DNA from: a virus
Reading direction: 5' to 3' (one strand)
Length of the DNA: 64,000 bases
IMG/VR virus record: IMGVR_UViG_3300044627_001244
Location: 1 to 64,000 of that record
The translations under genes and the position numbers were made by a program. This document shows, piece after piece, positions 53,146 to 60,675 of this stretch (position 1 is its first letter; the number at the start of each line of letters is the position of its first letter). The notes below the pieces were generated by a model. That model was not told the DNA's origin. It saw only the letters and a program-made list of their open reading frames with translations, and did not search any database.

Positions 53146-53323
53146 CATCAATTTTCTGAATGTTGCCGTCAGGCGACACTTCGAGAATCTTACCGAGAAT
53201 CAGCCACTCGTCCATCGGCATTTTTTGTTCGGTAAATTCATCAAGAAACTTTTTGCATTCCTGCAATGTTTCAAATTGTTTAGAACCGATCATATTTCGA
53301 TCAAAAGGTTTAGCAATATACAT
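53123..53323 (-). CDS. Hypothetical protein
   Basis: 66 residues, MYIAKPFDRNMIGSKQFETL, then DEWLILGKILEVSPDGNIQK. AGAGGACTAAA precedes the ATG. No family recognised. Confidence 0.72.
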   Translation of the reverse strand: MYIAKPFDRNMIGSKQFETLQECKKFLDEFTEQKMPMDEWLILGKILEVSPDGNIQKIDVDMESFL

Positions 53324-53324
53324 T

Positions 53325-53696
53325 TTAGTCCTCTACACAAAAATCTTTAAATTCTTCAAACGTTCCAGAGAACATTACATTGTCCGGATTCTTCACCACA
53401 ACACGATTTTCAAAAACGTGATATTCATATTCTTGCCAGCAGTCAGTATCGGTTACTGGATGAATGTAGAAGCCACCAACGCTTTTCTTAAAATGCGCGA
53501 CCATTTGCGCGGCAAGACAACCCATGCCATTTGCAAGTTTAGGTTTCACTTCGCCGTAACCGTTTACGATTTCAAACCCACCTAAAAATTCAGCAAGTTC
53601 AAAACCATGACCGGACGGATATCCATCGAATTGACGATATATGTTAATCACAGGCGTATCGCCTTCATACACAAAAGTTAAGCATCTAGTTCCCAT
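53325..53696 (-). CDS. Conserved phage protein, unknown function
   Basis: 123 residues. MGTRCLTFVYEGDTPVINIY, then RQFDGYPSGHGFELAEFLGG and YIHPVTDTDCWQEYEYHVFE. This RQFDGYPSGHG layout is shared by many phage proteins of unknown function. Start shares one base with the upstream stop (TAATG). Confidence 0.83.
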   Translation of the reverse strand: MGTRCLTFVYEGDTPVINIYRQFDGYPSGHGFELAEFLGGFEIVNGYGEVKPKLANGMGCLAAQMVAHFKKSVGGFYIHPVTDTDCWQEYEYHVFENRVVVKNPDNVMFSGTFEEFKDFCVED

Positions 53697-53857
53697 TACA
53701 CATTTTCCTTCATAGCATTAGCACCAGAATACATGATTGCAAGACCGAGAATAGAAAGCAACAAGCCTTCCAATAAATCAGCAGATTCAGTTTCAACACC
53801 ACCAACAGAACCGGCGACAATCAACAGACCAACAAAAAATCGAATCGAACCTTTCAT
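53696..53857 (-). CDS. Small two-helix membrane protein
   Basis: 53 residues: IRFFVGLLIVAGSVGGV, an acidic turn ETESADLLE, then GLLLSILGLAIMYSG. GGGAGG lies 6 nt before the ATG; the start overlaps the upstream stop by 4 nt. Function unknown. Confidence 0.72.
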   Translation of the reverse strand: MKGSIRFFVGLLIVAGSVGGVETESADLLEGLLLSILGLAIMYSGANAMKENV

Positions 53858-54060
53858 GCAACCTCCCGTTCAGTTTCACGTTCCATAGCAGTCACTTCGC
53901 GGTCTAGTTTCAGCATGAAACTTTCCATAGCAGTCACTTCGCGGTCTTGTAATTCAGCACCAATCGCAAAGTAAATTTGTTCCAAAGTTGCACTAGGCAA
54001 CGTAGATATTGCGGAGAAAAAATCCTTCGCAACATCAGAGGTGGGCACCAACATCAACAT
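53854..54060 (-). CDS. Hypothetical protein with internal DREVTAME repeat
   Basis: 68 residues. VAKDFFSAISTLPSATLEQI then two copies of DREVTAME encoded by a 25-bp direct repeat. GGAG 8 nt before the ATG; shares a base with the upstream stop. No family recognised. Confidence 0.7.
   Translation of the reverse strand: MLMLVPTSDVAKDFFSAISTLPSATLEQIYFAIGAELQDREVTAMESFMLKLDREVTAMERETEREVA
53881..53947. repeat. 25-bp direct repeat pair
   Basis: Identical copies at 53881-53905 and 53923-53947, 42 bp apart start to start (14 codons), in frame within the coding sequence. A recent in-frame tandem duplication is likely. Confidence 0.85.
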
Positions 54061-54293
54061 TATACAGTCTCCATATTGCGTTTAGTCAAACGCTTCAATT
54101 GACGAACAACATCTTCGGTCGAATCCAAGCGGTCAGCCGCTAGGGAAGTCAACATGGATTCGAGAACGCCGGCAAGACCAGCATAAGGCGAACCGTATTC
54201 GGCACGGAGGACATCCTCATAGTCACGAATCGCATCGCGGATCATTGCAGACCGCGCAGACCGAGCATTCATTTCCTGCACAAATTTGTTCAT
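54060..54293 (-). CDS. Hypothetical helical protein
   Basis: 77 residues from ATG 54293 (AAAGGA 6 nt upstream). MNKFVQEMNARSARSAMIRD, then TEDVVRQLKRLTKRN. First gene after a sigma70 promoter. No family recognised. Confidence 0.72.
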   Translation of the reverse strand: MNKFVQEMNARSARSAMIRDAIRDYEDVLRAEYGSPYAGLAGVLESMLTSLAADRLDSTEDVVRQLKRLTKRNMETV

Positions 54294-54323
54294 ATCAAAT
54301 CCTTTTCTCACTTAACAGACTAC

Positions 54324-54351
54324 AGTATACCACACCCTCGGAGAATGTCAA
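54324..54351 (-). promoter_or_regulatory. Sigma70-type promoter, 54293 operon
   Basis: TTGACA (54346-54351), 16 nt, TATACT (54324-54329), with GTGG before the -10. Confidence 0.82.
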
Positions 54352-54367
54352 GCACTATTTTCACGGT

Positions 54368-54405
54368 GTTGCATAAAAACAACATCGATGTTAGTAGACA
54401 CTAAC
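54368..54405. repeat. Intergenic inverted-repeat module copy 1
   Basis: GTTG-CATAAAAA-CAAC (54368-54383) next to GTTAGT-AGAC-ACTAAC (54390-54405). Same two-part module occurs at 56010-56046 and 56997-57062, each between a gene end and a sigma70 promoter. Confidence 0.7.
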
Positions 54406-54406
54406 T

Positions 54407-54628
54407 TCATTCTTTATAGACAAGTGAGGATGTTCCGTCATATCGTGAAATATCCTCGTTCCATGAAGGAGGTTTCATGCATTCAAAATGCAACACATCA
54501 CGCCCTTGAATATCTTCCTCAACATTCAGAACCTCAACCTCATCGGTGTAATGCCAGTCACTACACCACTCACAATAAACCTTATAACGGCTCTCCGCCA
54601 TCATTCGCTTACTCTGAAAGCCTGTCAT
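54407..54628 (-). CDS. Hypothetical protein with CxxC motif
   Basis: 73 residues. YKVYCEWCSDWHYTDEVEVL includes Cys-x2-Cys and His, with a further Cys at FECMKPP: possible zinc site. Adjacent to the 54628 gene by shared stop/start. No family recognised. Confidence 0.72.
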   Translation of the reverse strand: MTGFQSKRMMAESRYKVYCEWCSDWHYTDEVEVLNVEEDIQGRDVLHFECMKPPSWNEDISRYDGTSSLVYKE

Positions 54629-54852
54629 TATCGCTCCAAAATAAAATGATCACCAAGATACAAATCAAAAGTTTTTATTAGGTGTTCATAGTCACCTTTT
54701 TTCATTTCTTCGCAAATCGATTCACCCAATTCATGTGCGCCGGACCGTGCGAAAGTTTTCTTTACAACGGCAAGCAAATAGAATGCATTACCTTGCGGAC
54801 CAGCCAGGTCAATTACAATCTTATCCTGTTTTTGTTTCTTTCGAATTGTCAT
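54628..54852 (-). CDS. Hypothetical protein
   Basis: 74 residues from ATG 54852, 1 nt after the upstream stop. MTIRKKQKQDKIVIDLAGPQ, then GNAFYLLAVVKKTFARSG and YEHLIKTFDLYLGDHFILE. The layout resembles small phage proteins of unknown role. Confidence 0.72.
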   Translation of the reverse strand: MTIRKKQKQDKIVIDLAGPQGNAFYLLAVVKKTFARSGAHELGESICEEMKKGDYEHLIKTFDLYLGDHFILER

Positions 54853-54853
54853 A

Positions 54854-55051
54854 TCAACCCCAATCCTTTTGTGCGCCACCAGCATTGTAGCCAGCAGTAT
54901 ATTCTACAATTTGTTGTGCAGTCATGTTAGCCAATTCAACCCGGTCACTTGAATAGGTATCGCCAACATAATAATGTGGTTCATATGATCTACCATAATA
55001 GTAATCAGCACCACCGCGGTCAAAGGGACCGCCATGTCTATTGTCATACAT
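54854..55051 (-). CDS. Conserved small phage protein (MYDNRHGGPFDRG)
   Basis: 65 residues. MYDNRHGGPFDRGGADYYYG, then EPHYYVGDTYSSDRVEL and a GYNAGGAQKDWG ending. Tyr/Gly-rich; the same start and DWG ending occur in many phages. Function unknown. Confidence 0.8.
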   Translation of the reverse strand: MYDNRHGGPFDRGGADYYYGRSYEPHYYVGDTYSSDRVELANMTAQQIVEYTAGYNAGGAQKDWG

Positions 55052-55187
55052 TTTGAATTTCCTTCACTTCATTCAATACATCATTTGTCACAATCACGCC
55101 ACCGTAAAGATTCTGATACATTTCTGCCATTGATTGAATGTAGAATTGCATTATCTTTCCGTTTCGCATTATCAGAGTATATTGCAT
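55044..55187 (-). CDS. Small conserved-looking phage protein
   Basis: 47 residues: MQYTLIMRNGKIMQFYIQSM, then AEMYQNLYGGVIVTNDVL. Start overlaps the GP88 stop (TGATG), end overlaps the next start: coupled translation. Function unknown. Confidence 0.7.
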   Translation of the reverse strand: MQYTLIMRNGKIMQFYIQSMAEMYQNLYGGVIVTNDVLNEVKEIQNV

Positions 55188-55936
55188 CAAGCCGCCATCA
55201 ACATAATAGTAGGATATTTCACAAAACCAGTGGTGTCTTTTTTTGCTTTGCCTTTTGCATACAAACCAACCACAACACCTTTAGGGTCAAGGAAACGCAA
55301 ATCAGATTCGTCACCATTGAAAACTGGCATACCCATGTAAGTCTCGGGCATTGGCAAAGTTTTCTTAATACCGAATACTGTAGCAACATTGTAACCTTGT
55401 TGAATTGCTTTAGCAACATCGGAATCATTGCCATCAGCCGCTGAGAATGTCAGGTGATAGTTAGCGATATCAACAACCTTACGACCAAGAATCTTGGTGT
55501 AGTCATAGAATTGGACTTCTGGGAATGCGGCAAACATGTTACGAAACAATTGACCGTTACGAACAACCTCATACTTTTCGAATGCAAGGTCGGAAGTGCC
55601 ATTCAAACGGAACACAGGAATCAGGTTCATCCGTTTGCTTTGCTTAATTGCTAATTCAATATCAGCAACCAGCAGGTTCATAAATTGAATACGGTTTTCG
55701 AAAAACATTTTAGTCTTACGAATGCGGGCTTGTTGAATAACGTTAGTGGTTTCGCCACGCTTAAACATACCACCGCGACCAGCGAGGTTCAAACAAGCGG
55801 CGGTACATCCAGCGGTACGCTTGGCGCAAGTTTCATAACCACTCAAATTTGCAGGCGCAAGGTGCAGAATGTAGGTATTGTAACCTTGTGACATTCCTTT
55901 AAGAATCTTGGGATTACCTGTAGAAAGCAGTTTCAT
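55187..55936 (-). CDS. GP88-like (mycobacteriophage gene product 88 type) protein
   Basis: 249 residues. LLSTGNPKILKGMSQGYNTY, then HLAPANLSGYETCAKRTAGC and TAACLNLAGRGG with three spaced Cys, and IPVFRLNGTSDLAFEKYEV. This resembles the GP88 family found in many phages. Function is not established; the Cys cluster suggests metal binding. First gene of an operon with its own sigma70 promoter. Confidence 0.78.
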   Translation of the reverse strand: MKLLSTGNPKILKGMSQGYNTYILHLAPANLSGYETCAKRTAGCTAACLNLAGRGGMFKRGETTNVIQQARIRKTKMFFENRIQFMNLLVADIELAIKQSKRMNLIPVFRLNGTSDLAFEKYEVVRNGQLFRNMFAAFPEVQFYDYTKILGRKVVDIANYHLTFSAADGNDSDVAKAIQQGYNVATVFGIKKTLPMPETYMGMPVFNGDESDLRFLDPKGVVVGLYAKGKAKKDTTGFVKYPTIMLMAA

Positions 55937-55967
55937 ATTTCAGTCCTTTTCTCAATCAACAGTACCT

Positions 55968-55995
55968 ATTATACACGATTCCTACCACCTGTCAA
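55968..55995 (-). promoter_or_regulatory. Sigma70-type promoter, GP88 operon
   Basis: TTGACA (55990-55995), 16 nt, TATAAT (55968-55973), with TCGTG before the -10. Confidence 0.85.
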
Positions 55996-56009
55996 CAACT
56001 ATTTTAAAT

Positions 56010-56046
56010 GTTGTTTTTATGCAACACTTAGTAAGTAAGCACTAAC
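56010..56046. repeat. Intergenic inverted-repeat module copy 2
   Basis: GTTG-TTTTTATG-CAAC (56010-56025), the reverse complement of copy 1, followed by CTTAGTAAGTAAGCACTAAC (56027-56046). Confidence 0.7.
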
Positions 56047-56217
56047 TTACGAAAACATACGGCGACCATCAATCATAAACCGTTCAAAGGCTTCCATGAC
56101 CTTTTCAGAGTAAATCATCTTACCATGCTTTTGGATATCTTGCAATAATTCCAAGAAACCCATGCCCAAAAATTGACGTTCTTTTTCTAAGACACCAATT
56201 GCAGTTTCGATTTTCAT
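56047..56217 (-). CDS. Hypothetical helical protein
   Basis: 56 residues from ATG 56217 (AAGGA upstream). MKIETAIGVLEKERQFLGMG, then FLELLQDIQKHGKMIYSEK. No family recognised. Confidence 0.7.
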   Translation of the reverse strand: MKIETAIGVLEKERQFLGMGFLELLQDIQKHGKMIYSEKVMEAFERFMIDGRRMFS

Positions 56218-56227
56218 TTTGTTTTCC

Positions 56228-56407
56228 TTAATCAAAAAAGTTGCCAGACTGATATGAAAACGCATTCTGACCAGCATCAGCCCAAGCCATAGGATGCAAA
56301 TCCAACTTATCAATCACTTGACGATTGCACATTTCCATCGCGTTAAGTTTAGACTCTGCGACAAATTCATAAACATCTTTACCAACATAAAATTTGTATG
56401 TAATCAT
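56228..56407 (-). CDS. Hypothetical protein
   Basis: 59 residues from ATG 56407, 1 nt after the upstream stop; the longer frame would lie inside the upstream gene. MITYKFYVGKDVYEFVAESK, then LNAMEMCNRQVIDKLDLHPM. No family recognised. Confidence 0.65.
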   Translation of the reverse strand: MITYKFYVGKDVYEFVAESKLNAMEMCNRQVIDKLDLHPMAWADAGQNAFSYQSGNFFD

Positions 56408-56408
56408 A

Positions 56409-56645
56409 TTAAGCACCATAAAAGTCAGAAGTAAAACCACAAGCATTGTAGACACATTCCCGAACCGCGGTGTCCATTGCTTCGCCAAACATATCTGGAT
56501 TTGAATTAGCCAACACTCGCAAACACTTGTAAGTTTGTGGCCATGTCAGGTTCATTGTAATAGCAGTAACAACAACACCGTGAACGGCTAAGTTGCCAAC
56601 TTCGCTAAACATTGAGTAAGAGATATCATTTGTCAATGTAGTCAT
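56409..56645 (-). CDS. Hypothetical protein
   Basis: 78 residues, MTTLTNDISYSMFSEVGNLA, then TWPQTYKCLRVLANSNPDMF. AAGGAAATAAA before the ATG. No family recognised. Confidence 0.7.
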   Translation of the reverse strand: MTTLTNDISYSMFSEVGNLAVHGVVVTAITMNLTWPQTYKCLRVLANSNPDMFGEAMDTAVRECVYNACGFTSDFYGA

Positions 56646-56654
56646 TTTATTTCC

Positions 56655-56909
56655 TTAAATCAAATCAATCTGAACTTGCATACCGCGGGTTGTATAACCC
56701 AAACCAACCGGAATCAAATCACCAGTCTTTTCAGCGGTGCGGCGCATATAAGCCAACTTCAACAACGCATCACAAGCCGCGGCACTATGGCTAGCGGTTG
56801 CAAAGGTTTCACAAACACCACCTACTGTAGTGTAGACACCGAATCCTTCAAACATCACACGAATCTTTTGTGAATTTTTGAAGCCGTCAATAAAAGTTTT
56901 GGTACGCAT
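56655..56909 (-). CDS. Hypothetical protein
   Basis: 84 residues, MRTKTFIDGFKNSQKIRVMF, then ASHSAAACDALLKLAYMRRT. GAGGAAATTCTA before the ATG. First gene after a sigma70-type promoter. No family recognised. Confidence 0.7.
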   Translation of the reverse strand: MRTKTFIDGFKNSQKIRVMFEGFGVYTTVGGVCETFATASHSAAACDALLKLAYMRRTAEKTGDLIPVGLGYTTRGMQVQIDLI

Positions 56910-56943
56910 TAGAATTTCCTCTTAATCTCAATCAACAAAGTCT

Positions 56944-56971
56944 ATTCTACACGTTCCTAGGTAATTGTCAA
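56944..56971 (-). promoter_or_regulatory. Sigma70-type promoter, 56909 operon
   Basis: TTGACA (56966-56971), 16 nt, TAGAAT (56944-56949), with ACGTG before the -10. Confidence 0.75.
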
Positions 56972-56996
56972 GGGTTTTCCACAAAAAAATGGGGAT

Positions 56997-57062
56997 GTTG
57001 CACAAAAACAACACCCCCAACCCTTAATTTTACTACTTTTATGTTAGTTAGCCCTCACTAAC
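56997..57062. repeat. Intergenic inverted-repeat module copy 3
   Basis: GTTG-CACAAAAA-CAAC (56997-57012) and GTTAGT-TAGCCCTC-ACTAAC (57043-57062), the latter running into the 3' end of the 57048 gene. Confidence 0.7.
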
Positions 57063-57365
57063 ACTCATTTTCCTTAAATCATCAACAATTCGACCCCATC
57101 GCTCATCAGAATTTGTATCACTTTCGTTTTCATCAGATTCCCACGAATCAGTCCTGACTTCATCCCACAATGATTGAAAATTGTCATACATCTTAGAATC
57201 GATATCTTCAATCATTCCGAGCAAGGTGTAGAGAACCGTTGAAGTTTCTTCTGGTGTTGATCCAGTTTCTGTCAATCCTCTTGTCGTAACATCAAGCAAT
57301 GTTTTGAATTCGCGAACGCGGTGAATTTCATTTTCAAGTGCAGTCAAATTAGTCCAATGTTTCAT
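57048..57365 (-). CDS. Hypothetical acidic protein
   Basis: 105 residues, MKHWTNLTALENEIHRVREF, helical with a Ser/Asp/Glu-rich segment near 75-90. AAGGA upstream. Overlaps the preceding small gene by 4 nt. No family recognised. Confidence 0.72.
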   Translation of the reverse strand: MKHWTNLTALENEIHRVREFKTLLDVTTRGLTETGSTPEETSTVLYTLLGMIEDIDSKMYDNFQSLWDEVRTDSWESDENESDTNSDERWGRIVDDLRKMSVSEG

Positions 57366-57490
57366 TTCGATTTTTCCTTAATTACCGTTTTAAAGTTTTC
57401 AACTTGTTCATCAACAGACTTTGTGAGTCCAGAGACACCAACAGTAGAAATTATAATTCCTACTACAATACCAGCAAGAAATTGTATCAT
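57362..57490 (-). CDS. Small single-pass membrane protein
   Basis: 42 residues: MIQFLAGIVVGIIISTVGVS hydrophobic start then KSVDEQVENFKTVIKEKSK. ATGA overlaps at both ends show coupled translation with its neighbours. A similar start occurs in many phage mini-proteins. Function unknown. Confidence 0.72.
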   Translation of the reverse strand: MIQFLAGIVVGIIISTVGVSGLTKSVDEQVENFKTVIKEKSK

Positions 57491-57798
57491 GCTATCTCCC
57501 AACGAACTGCATCACGAATTTCAACGGACTCTGATCCGTCATACTCATGGATTCGAAACGCAGTTCCTTCAGGCAACCACGCAACATACAATCCATCAAG
57601 TCCTCCTAAGTATGCATTAGGGTATTTTTCTCCGCAATACTTTTCAATTTCACTTTCGCCTTTTGATTGTTCAAGCATTTCTGCAATCACTGGATCATAA
57701 AGCATTTGTGGTTCATCATAGTTCCAAGTAGACCAGCCTGCGCCAAAGCCACCTGAAACTAGAACCGCAACTTTTCCATCACGAATTAGTTTTTTCAT
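57487..57798 (-). CDS. Conserved phage protein, unknown function
   Basis: 103 residues. MKKLIRDGKVAVLVSGGFGA, then GWSTWN and KYPNAYLGGLDGLYVAWLPE, GTAFRIHEYDGSESVE. Layout recurs across phages; no activity assigned. Confidence 0.78.
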   Translation of the reverse strand: MKKLIRDGKVAVLVSGGFGAGWSTWNYDEPQMLYDPVIAEMLEQSKGESEIEKYCGEKYPNAYLGGLDGLYVAWLPEGTAFRIHEYDGSESVEIRDAVRWEIA

Positions 57799-57799
57799 T

Positions 57800-58708
57800 T
57801 TAAATATCTACAAATTTCAGTTCAAAACGATCTGCTCTTTCTTCATATCCATCATAACCGCGAGGGTTACAAAAGATTCTTGTGCTACCAATCATGTAGT
57901 CAAAATCTTCATGTGTGTGTCCATGAGTCCACAACTTGATTTGAGGATTGTTCAGAATGAATTCATCTTGATTCGAACTATAACCCCAATTCATTTCCAC
58001 CTCATGCGCGTAGCGAGGATGCGTAGATGCCTTACTAGGTGCATGGTGTGTGCATACAACATACTTCTTTGTGTGATCTGCTACTGAAGTTTTGATAATC
58101 TCAAGCATTTGCTTATAGTCTTCATATGCATCGGCAGGACAGAAACGTGCATCACGCTCTTTGAATGTGGTACGAACAACTGTATTATAGTCTTTCGTTC
58201 CATCTTCTTTAAGTGCATACTCAAACTCTTTGAATGACACTTTGCGACCACTATGCTTCACAATCTGAAAGTCATTCATTCTGCGTTCAATGTAGCGCAT
58301 TGTCATTTCATCGCCACCATTAAAGTCAGTCCAAAGAGTGCCACCAACAAAAGTCACACCATCAATCTCAACTGATTCTTTGTCGAGAAAATGAATGTTG
58401 CTGTAGTCATCATCATTCATCAGAAAACTACGTAGCATATGTGTGCTAGTATTGAAGTCTCCGTGATAGTGTTCATGGTTACCCATGATGTAAATCACAT
58501 TCTTGAAATTGTCAGAACAAGAACGGAAGAATTCACGCATTCTTTCATACTTACCATTACTCACAATACCAAGATTATCGGACTTATAATTCAAGTCGCT
58601 TGCAACACAAATATCACCAGACAACACCAGAACATCAATGTTGTGTTCGTTTTTCAGAATGAGTGGTCCGAATTCTAGATGAACATCGGATGTAACAGCA
58701 ATTCTCAT
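57800..58708 (-). CDS. Calcineurin-like metallophosphoesterase
   Basis: 302 residues from ATG 58708 (AGAGGA upstream). Metal motifs in order: AVTSDVHLEFG (DxH), VLSGDIC (GD), YIMGNHEHYHGDF (GNHE), VCTHHAP (H), WTHGHTHEDFDYMIG (GHxH). Substrate cannot be told: nucleotide, RNA end or phosphoprotein are possible. Overlap-free but 1 nt from the Api92-like gene. Confidence 0.9.
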   Translation of the reverse strand: MRIAVTSDVHLEFGPLILKNEHNIDVLVLSGDICVASDLNYKSDNLGIVSNGKYERMREFFRSCSDNFKNVIYIMGNHEHYHGDFNTSTHMLRSFLMNDDDYSNIHFLDKESVEIDGVTFVGGTLWTDFNGGDEMTMRYIERRMNDFQIVKHSGRKVSFKEFEYALKEDGTKDYNTVVRTTFKERDARFCPADAYEDYKQMLEIIKTSVADHTKKYVVCTHHAPSKASTHPRYAHEVEMNWGYSSNQDEFILNNPQIKLWTHGHTHEDFDYMIGSTRIFCNPRGYDGYEERADRFELKFVDI

Positions 58709-58709
58709 T

Positions 58710-59195
58710 TTATTCCTCTTCGTCTTCTTCGGAAAATTGATCGTGCAAATTCCAATGGTCAACAAGTTCTTCAGGAATCAAATCCAAATCATCTTTGTCT
58801 TGATATTCATAACACTCATCAATACCATCGATGTATTGACCCACGAAACACATACCCTCTTCAAGATACTTCGCCTCAATTACAACGTCTTCAAATTCAT
58901 TTGACATAAAATCATACAATGCAATTGGAGGACCCCAAGGAGAATCAAAAGAGAATGAGATTCGATTATTATGTTCAGATACTTCCCAATCTCGCGCACT
59001 ACAGTTCCACTTACATCCCCAATTGTTTAATGCCCATGCATACCAATCTTGGTCTGTCTCTTTAATTTCCTTAGGCATAGGCAAGAAGAAATCGAACCAA
59101 TCTTCGCCCTTTTTGTCCTCAAGAAACTTCTCAAACTTTTGAATAGTCTCTGGTTCAGCAATAATATCGATTGTATTGTAACACCAATTAGGCAT
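58710..59195 (-). CDS. Api92/DUF1281-like protein
   Basis: 161 residues. MPNWCYNTIDIIAEPETIQK, then AWALNNWGCKWNCSARDWEV and SFDSPWGPPIALYDFMSNEF are hallmark segments of the family (ferredoxin-like fold). Acidic C-terminus. Function unknown. Confidence 0.85.
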   Translation of the reverse strand: MPNWCYNTIDIIAEPETIQKFEKFLEDKKGEDWFDFFLPMPKEIKETDQDWYAWALNNWGCKWNCSARDWEVSEHNNRISFSFDSPWGPPIALYDFMSNEFEDVVIEAKYLEEGMCFVGQYIDGIDECYEYQDKDDLDLIPEELVDHWNLHDQFSEEDEEE

Positions 59196-59197
59196 GA

Positions 59198-59803
59198 TTA
59201 GTTTCCTTGCATTGCACGAATTTCTTCGATCTTTTGATTTTCAATCTTGTCTGTCTGTGCATCAAGTTCACGGAAAGATTTTGATGCGCGGAATTTAGCA
59301 TAGAGTGCTTGATTACGTTGAACCTCAGCAAGCATAATCTTGTTTGCTTCATCAGTAGAATATTTCAACTGCACAAAGGTGCGATATCCATCACGTTCAC
59401 GCACAACCTTGAAGTTAGTCCGTTGAACGCCAATCATGTTAACCTTCGCAACAATCAAACGTGTGGTACGTTCGATATCAGCGCCAGCGACACCAACACC
59501 GAGTGTTCCAGATTCAACTGCAAAGTCTTTCATCATGGAACTAGTGTGTGAAGAAAACTGTGATGCAAGTTCACGCTTTGCAGAAAGCATTGCCTTGTCA
59601 ACTGAAAACTGAAAGTCTTTTGAGAATTCAGAACCAACCGAAAAGAGTGAATTCTTTTCGCTAGGCTTGTCAGTATACCAACTAGGGTAGTCTACTTCAT
59701 TACTAAACACTTTTGTTTCCGATACACTCGACCCACGAAAATTTGTAGAGCCACATGCAGTCAACGCAAGCACCAAAGGAACAACCATCCAAGTTTTATT
59801 CAT
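59198..59803 (-). CDS. LPP20/FlgP-like lipoprotein
   Basis: 201 residues. Signal peptide with lipobox MNKTWMVVPLVLALTACGS (Cys 17). PSWYTDKPSEKNSLFSVGSE and SVDKAMLSAKRELASQF match the LPP20 family. The C-terminus is a charged helix. It should be exported and lipidated. Rare among phages. Lies with an entericidin-like lipoprotein and an exported protein, possibly acting together in the envelope. Confidence 0.77.
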   Translation of the reverse strand: MNKTWMVVPLVLALTACGSTNFRGSSVSETKVFSNEVDYPSWYTDKPSEKNSLFSVGSEFSKDFQFSVDKAMLSAKRELASQFSSHTSSMMKDFAVESGTLGVGVAGADIERTTRLIVAKVNMIGVQRTNFKVVRERDGYRTFVQLKYSTDEANKIMLAEVQRNQALYAKFRASKSFRELDAQTDKIENQKIEEIRAMQGN

Positions 59804-59806
59804 AAT

Positions 59807-59935
59807 TTATTTTCCCACGTTTTTAACATAGTTACCAGCGCGACCAAGGTCTTCTCCCGCACCTTGCATTGCACCACCCACAGTACCACAACCTAACAAA
59901 CCCATAATACAAATCATAACAAAAAGATACTTCAT
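59807..59935 (-). CDS. Entericidin-like small lipoprotein
   Basis: 42 residues: MKYLFVMICIMGLLGCGTVG, then GAMQGAGEDLGRAGNYVKNV. Lipobox LLGC and the GAGEDLGRAG core resemble entericidins (EcnA/B). AAGGTGAAT precedes the ATG. Promoter-like TTGACA-17-TAGAAT lies 82 nt upstream. Role unknown; envelope stress or toxicity is possible. Confidence 0.72.
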   Translation of the reverse strand: MKYLFVMICIMGLLGCGTVGGAMQGAGEDLGRAGNYVKNVGK

Positions 59936-59937
59936 AT

Positions 59938-60675
59938 TCACCTTAAAATTTGAATTTGATGACTTACCACTTTACGTCCCAGAAAAGGCAAATCTTTTAC
60001 CATCTGATTAAACTCTATTCTACTATAAAATGGTCGGAATGTCAAGTTCTCTTCGGTGAAGACATATACCAACAATTCCTTGGACTGAGATTTGCCACTT
60101 GGCAATCTTGCTTCAATCTTTTGATCCTTTGTCGGCAAACTAAATTCTTTGTTAGGAGCAAACACTTTGCCTTGCCAAACTAGCGTATGCTTATCGTCAA
60201 CAACATTGAAGATACCGAGACTACCAACTCGGTTTGTTGCACCAGATATTTTAAATCTATCGCCGTGCTTAAATTCTTTTTGTGATTGGATTGTTAGTTG
60301 AATCGAATTCGTAATCTTCTCTACGTCCGCTAAAATGTGTACCACACATACGGAATGCTTTTGTTCGGGATGAACTAGAGTTTCGAGTTTATGAATTTTT
60401 TTGATTTCACCGCTTGTTTCAGAATGAAACGATCTGAGTGTAGAACACTTTTCATCTTTGCAGATTTCATTTGTGCTATGTTCAATCAATTCACCAACAA
60501 AGTTTTCGATTGCATCTTGCTTTGCGCGGTCTTCTGCAATCTTACATGCTACATTCTCGGCAGTCTCAGGACCGAATCGGTATTCACCTTCACCAATTGT
60601 TTTCGAGTGTGTAAAATTTGCACTTACTGCGAGTGTAATTGCGAACGTAGTTTTTGCAATTGTTCTTGTAACCAT
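59938..60675 (-). CDS. Exported protein with FlgT-like N-terminal domain
   Basis: 245 residues. Signal peptide MVTRTIAKTTFAITLAVSAN. GEGEYRFGPETAENVACKIA, then EDRAKQDAIENFVGELIEHS recalls the N-terminal domain of FlgT-like/DUF proteins. C-terminal half is beta-rich. Periplasmic. Function in a phage is unknown. Two Cys pairs (ICKDEKC) could form a disulphide. Confidence 0.62.
   Translation of the reverse strand: MVTRTIAKTTFAITLAVSANFTHSKTIGEGEYRFGPETAENVACKIAEDRAKQDAIENFVGELIEHSTNEICKDEKCSTLRSFHSETSGEIKKIHKLETLVHPEQKHSVCVVHILADVEKITNSIQLTIQSQKEFKHGDRFKISGATNRVGSLGIFNVVDDKHTLVWQGKVFAPNKEFSLPTKDQKIEARLPSGKSQSKELLVYVFTEENLTFRPFYSRIEFNQMVKDLPFLGRKVVSHQIQILR
60017..60045 (-). promoter_or_regulatory. 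Sigma70-type promoter inside the exported-protein gene
   Basis: TTGACA (60040-60045), 17 nt, TAGAAT (60017-60022). Would serve the two lipoprotein genes. Confidence 0.65.
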
